This document shows, one piece after another, positions 60,947 through 64,000 of a stretch of DNA of 64,000 nucleotides. The DNA comes from Candidatus Bealeia paramacronuclearis (GTDB lineage: Bacteria; Pseudomonadota; Alphaproteobacteria; UBA9655). Positions within the stretch are counted from its first letter, which is position 1, and every line of letters starts with the position of its first letter. Location: the NCBI RefSeq assembly GCF_035607555.1, contig NZ_JAVHWZ010000002.1:310001-374000 (forward strand), in the 5' to 3' direction. Made by a program: the position numbers and the translations under genes. Below the pieces are notes generated by a model. It ran no database searches. It saw only the letters and a program-made list of their open reading frames with translations, and was not told the origin of the DNA.

Positions 60947-60999
60947 GATATTTTTTAAATAAAATCAACGATATGTGATTTTGGGATCAAGGGCATTTC

Positions 61000-61098
61000 A
61001 TGAAAAAATTTGTCTCAAGAAAACATTCTAATTTAGATTTTAAATCAAAGAGATATTGTACGGGTTCATATATAGCATTTCTACATTCTACAGTTTAA
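61000..61098 (+). CDS. Possible 32-residue sORF (MKKF family, copy 2)
   Basis: ATG at 61000 gives 32 residues starting MKKFVSRKHSNLDFKSKRY. The first 13 residues parallel the sORF at 3299 ([13 protein letters not shown]). Upstream AAGGGCATTTC resembles the AGGGCCACCTC before copy 1 and contains AAGGG as a possible ribosome site 9 bases off. No promoter or family known. Confidence 0.3.
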   Translation: MKKFVSRKHSNLDFKSKRYCTGSYIAFLHSTV

Positions 61099-61178
61099 TG
61101 ATGTTTTGTTAAAAAGGCGACATCAATGGCATTCAGATGTTCAAATCTTCTTTGTTTGAAAGTCCTATATAAATCGTG

Positions 61179-61317
61179 AGTGAACCTCCACGGGGCAAGC
61201 CCCGTGGTATCTCGTTGGCCTAAAGGCCAAGTTCAAGCTGCGCTTGCCTCATATCACTAATTATATGAGGGGCGCTTCATCCATGGGACAAGCCCCATGG
61301 TTTTATGCGCGTATAAA
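61179..61317 (-). repeat. 139-bp multi-hairpin repeat, copy 2
   Basis: Complement is identical over 139 bases to 19250-19388. Same four hairpins in the reverse order. Lies between galU-operon end and an IS5 element and is joined directly to an IS481-like scar. Confidence 0.9.
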
Positions 61318-61352
61318 AAGAAAAAGACAATTTTAACACCTGACACAATAAG

Positions 61353-62545
61353 ACCATTGCATAATTGAGGGATGAGGAGAGAAAGGATATACTGAGGAAA
61401 GTCCGAAAAGCAGGAGTGATCGAAAATGTCCTTTTTAAATCGTGAAGCCAGAGAGCGTTTAAAGAACAGTCAACTTATCCAAGCTTTTAGCCTTATCGAC
61501 TGGGAGAGTGTAAAGCAAAATATGGGGAAACTAGGAAGATCTGGCTATGGCCCCAATGGGTACGTACCAGTCAATTTACTGAAGGCGTTGATTTTGCAGG
61601 CTTGGCATAGCTTAAGCGATGAGGGGTTGGAAGAAGCCTTGAGGGTTCGGTTGGACTTTATGGTCATCACGGGGTTGGAAAAGGTGCCTGATCATACGAC
61701 GCTCTGTCGATTTCGCAACTTGTTGATCAGTCAAAACCTTTGGGAATACCTCCTTGCAATGATCAATTATCAACTAGAACAAAAGGGATTAAAAGTGAAA
61801 GAATCCCAAGGAGCGATTATAGATGCGACGCTTATCGAATCAGCGGCACGTCCTCGGAAAGAAATGGAGGGGATGGCTGTTGATCGTGAAGAAGACAAGG
61901 AATATGCTGTTGAAGAGCAGGTAACCCTTTCCAAAGATCCAGATGCCACATGGCTTAAGAAGGGGAAACGGAGCTATTTTGGGTACAAAGGCTTTATGGT
62001 CATTGACCAGGAGGACGGATATATTGATCAGGTTCACGTGACGCCTGCGCATGTCTCTGAAGTGAGAGAGTTGGAAGAGGTTGTGAAGAAGCGTCGAGAT
62101 AAGAGGCTTTATGGAGACAAAGGGTATGCTTCCCAAGGAAACAAAGACTTGCTGAGGTCTAAGGGGATTAAGAACGGGTTGATGGAGAAAGCGAAAAGAA
62201 ATAAGCCCTTAACCCATTGGCAAAAAGTATTTAACCGGATGATTTCGAAGATTCGATATAGGGTGGAACAAGGATTTGGAACCTTAAAACGAAAATTCAA
62301 ATTCACGAGAGCATCCTATTTTACAACACCCAAAGTTCAAGGACAAATGGCCCTAAAAGCCATAGCCTTTAACCTCTTAAAGGCCACAAATAAGGTTGCT
62401 TATGGATAAATCAGGCGAGTTAAGTGAGTATTTGAGCAAAAAAAGAACAAAGAGACGAAGAAAAATATCATCCCCCTCAATTTAAAAAACTCAAAAATTA
62501 GCTTTTCAGGACCTCAGTTGGAATTTTTATTAATTATGCAATGGC
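61353..62545 (+). mobile_element. IS5-family element, copy 3 of 3
   Basis: Ends CCATTGCATAATT inverted (61354-61366, 62532-62544); near-identical to the copies at 19.9 and 32.8 kb. Abuts the 5'-truncated IS481-like element. Confidence 0.92.
61426..62409 (+). CDS. IS5-family transposase
   Basis: 327 residues, same protein as at 20019 (Arg6 form), with IIDATLIESAA, LYGDKGYAS and RVEQGFGTLKR. Intact. Confidence 0.95.
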   Translation: MSFLNREARERLKNSQLIQAFSLIDWESVKQNMGKLGRSGYGPNGYVPVNLLKALILQAWHSLSDEGLEEALRVRLDFMVITGLEKVPDHTTLCRFRNLLISQNLWEYLLAMINYQLEQKGLKVKESQGAIIDATLIESAARPRKEMEGMAVDREEDKEYAVEEQVTLSKDPDATWLKKGKRSYFGYKGFMVIDQEDGYIDQVHVTPAHVSEVRELEEVVKKRRDKRLYGDKGYASQGNKDLLRSKGIKNGLMEKAKRNKPLTHWQKVFNRMISKIRYRVEQGFGTLKRKFKFTRASYFTTPKVQGQMALKAIAFNLLKATNKVAYG

Positions 62546-62599
62546 CTTTTGCCACACCCAAACCAGGCCTCAAGAATAGGAAATCTAAAAAACCTATTG

Positions 62600-63619
62600 A
62601 TGGAGGCCTGGATGAGGATCCACGGATTACATAAAAATAAGCATAGGCTTTATGCATATGCGCGTACACAAGACTGTTTGGACGTCTATCGCAAACGGTA
62701 TGAAGACGGCGTGAGGCGTTGGAAAAAACTCAAATTTGAAAACGTTTGTGATTCCAGGTGCCAAGACATTTGCGGGATGTCCCGCGCAACTTATTATCGC
62801 CACAAGAAGATCCTGAAGGACCTTAACAAAGGGAGTGTTCCCCCTTCAAAAAAGCCACGAAATCTCAACAAACCGCACTGGGGAGAGGCAGAACTTCAGC
62901 TTGTGAAAGTGCGCCGCGAAAATCCCACCTATGGCAAAGAGAAAATCGCCATCATTCTCAAGCGAGACCATGGGCAAATCCTGAGCGAAAGCACCGTCGG
63001 CCGTATCCTGACCTCCCTCAAAAACAAGGGGCTTGTGCAAAAATCACCCTCCGCCCTGAGAACAAAAAGAAAAAGACAATTTAAAAGCCATGCAAAACCT
63101 TGGACTTTCAAGGATTATAAAACGATGACGCTTGGTGAGCGGGTTCAGATTGACCATATGACAGTCACCAAAAATGGTATCTGTTTCAAGCACTTCCAGG
63201 CTTGGGAAAGAGGCTCGAAATTTATCTATGCGAGTGTGTATGCCCATGCCAAGAGCTCAAGCGCCAAACGCTTCTTGCTTAAGTTTGTAAAGCAGGCCCC
63301 CTTTAAAATTCAATCCATTCAAGTTGAGGGAAGATCTGAATTTATGGCGGAATTTGAGGAAGCCTGTGCAGAACTTGGAATTCCGCTGATTGTTCTGCCC
63401 CCCCAAAAGCCCACTTACAACGGCGGCGTTGAGCGGGGAAATCGAATATTCCGGGAGGAATTTTACAACCAAAACAACCTCCTGGCTGATTCCATAGCTT
63501 CTATGCGCTTTGAGCTCTCTCAAGCTGTCTCAAAGTATAATTCTTATCGGCCTCATCGCGCCGCGAAAGGCCTCACTCCTTTGCACTATATTCACTCTCA
63601 TATTCTCGAGGCCTCTTGA
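62600..63619 (+). CDS. IS481-like transposase, full length but catalytic Asp changed
   Basis: 339 residues from ATG 62600 (open frame continues to a TTG at 62549 in the IS5 junction). Two HTH-like parts (DICGMSRATYYRHKK; GKEKIAIILKRDHGQILSES) and an rve integrase core: VQIDHMTVTKNG (first Asp), SIQVEGRSEFMAEFE where the sister copy at 34.8 kb has QVDGGSEF, and NGGVERGNRIFREEF (Glu). Replacement of the second Asp by Glu and Gly by Arg suggests loss of activity. Right end GTCTCATTTGTTATGAACTC at 63620. Confidence 0.8.
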   Translation: MEAWMRIHGLHKNKHRLYAYARTQDCLDVYRKRYEDGVRRWKKLKFENVCDSRCQDICGMSRATYYRHKKILKDLNKGSVPPSKKPRNLNKPHWGEAELQLVKVRRENPTYGKEKIAIILKRDHGQILSESTVGRILTSLKNKGLVQKSPSALRTKRKRQFKSHAKPWTFKDYKTMTLGERVQIDHMTVTKNGICFKHFQAWERGSKFIYASVYAHAKSSSAKRFLLKFVKQAPFKIQSIQVEGRSEFMAEFEEACAELGIPLIVLPPQKPTYNGGVERGNRIFREEFYNQNNLLADSIASMRFELSQAVSKYNSYRPHRAAKGLTPLHYIHSHILEAS

Positions 63620-63720
63620 GTCTCATTTGTTATGAACTCCTACATTAATGACTTGTTAATTTTGTTTATGCTATTATATAATGAATGTCATATTAGGTTT
63701 TTATTTTTATAGGTGTTTTT

Positions 63721-64000
63721 ATGAAAAAATATGCTCTTATTTCGTTGGCGCTCTTGTCGTTCAGTATCAGTTCCTTGTCTTTGGAGGCGATGAAAGAGGG
63801 GGATGAACTCAAAAATGTGACGAAAAACTTTGTCGTCCCAGTACCTCAGCAAACTGGTAATGTTGATATGGAGGCAACAGCCCACATTGCTCAATTTATG
63901 ACAAAAGATCTGGAGACCACAGATCAATATTATGGCTTGCCGCGCGTGCCTTTGATTCACCCTTATAATTTTGACAACAGCCCTGGTGCGTATAAAGTTC
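63721..64000 (+). CDS. Secreted protein, 3' end outside window
   Basis: ATG 63721 opens a frame running off the right edge (93 codons seen). Signal peptide MKKYALISLALLSFSISSLS, cleavage probably at LEA/MK; mature part acidic then QFMTKDLETTDQYYGLPRVP. AGGTG lies about 6 bases upstream of the ATG. No family recognised in this part. Lies 80 bases after an IS481-like end. Confidence 0.6.
   Translation, partial: MKKYALISLALLSFSISSLSLEAMKEGDELKNVTKNFVVPVPQQTGNVDMEATAHIAQFMTKDLETTDQYYGLPRVPLIHPYNFDNSPGAYKV

Larger units (their letters stand above)
60910..61352. other. Intergenic region with sORF, hexamer repeat and structured repeat
   Basis: Contains five GAATAC/GAATAT hexamers (60917-60946), the MKKF sORF copy 2 (61000-61098), the 139-bp hairpin repeat (61179-61317) and a 25-base scar of a truncated IS481-like element (61315-61339). 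Nothing is recognised in 61099-61178. Confidence 0.7.

Overview
The window looks like chromosome from an alphaproteobacterium, most plausibly an obligately or facultatively intracellular one of the Holosporales/Paracaedibacter/Odyssella type. Evidence seen: a MipZ-type division ATPase, an FzlA-like GST-fold protein, the F1-only ATP synthase cluster atpH-A-G-D-C, GC content that looks near 40-45 percent, a giant secreted leucine-rich-repeat protein, a family of small secreted proteins, an organophosphate antiporter and a very heavy insertion-sequence load. The taxonomic placement is inference from gene content only.

Layout. 1-6.5 kb: a GNAT-like fragment, a small lipoprotein, kdsA-eno, an S66 LD-carboxypeptidase, a secreted Cys-rich protein and a GlpT/UhpC-type transporter. 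6.6-13 kb: two IS1-family elements flank a 1539-residue secreted coiled/LRR protein. 13-21 kb: a nest of IS5, IS630, IS256 and IS4-like pieces around a frameshifted acyltransferase-3 gene and a truncated secreted protein. 21-23 kb: two tandem autoinducer-synthase-like acyltransferases. 23-30.3 kb: ATP synthase F1 (minus strand) and rplU-rpmA-obgE (plus strand). 30.3-35.1 kb: IS relics. 35.1-36.8 kb: MepK-like peptidase, class II aldolase, tRNA-Thr(CGU). 36.8-40.3 kb: ISAs1, IS481-like, IS630 and IS5 pieces. 40.4-54.8 kb: a mostly intact stretch (outer-membrane barrel, methylmalonyl-CoA mutase, solute-binding protein, lipoprotein, chemoreceptor, secreted LHH-type nuclease, epimerase, FzlA, UppP, universal stress protein, adenine deaminase, DUF2336). 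54.8-55.9 kb: second IS4-like copy. 56-61 kb: mipZ-dnaJ-like pair and the sugar-nucleotide run galU-ugd-phosphomannomutase. 61-64 kb: a structured repeat, IS5+IS481-like composite and the start of another secreted protein.

How genes work together: kdsA, galU, ugd, the phosphomannomutase, UppP, the acyltransferase and the PagL-like barrel all bear on the cell envelope (LPS/capsule precursors and lipid carrier); LdcA-like and MepK-like enzymes recycle or cut peptidoglycan; MipZ and FzlA are division factors. Secreted candidates for host contact or interbacterial conflict are the LRR protein and the LHH nuclease.

The most unusual things seen are a perfectly conserved 139-bp multi-hairpin repeat, one copy of which sits inside a transposase gene; a pair of very short ORFs encoding related peptides starting MKKF; the tandem LuxI-like acyltransferases; and the secreted nuclease.
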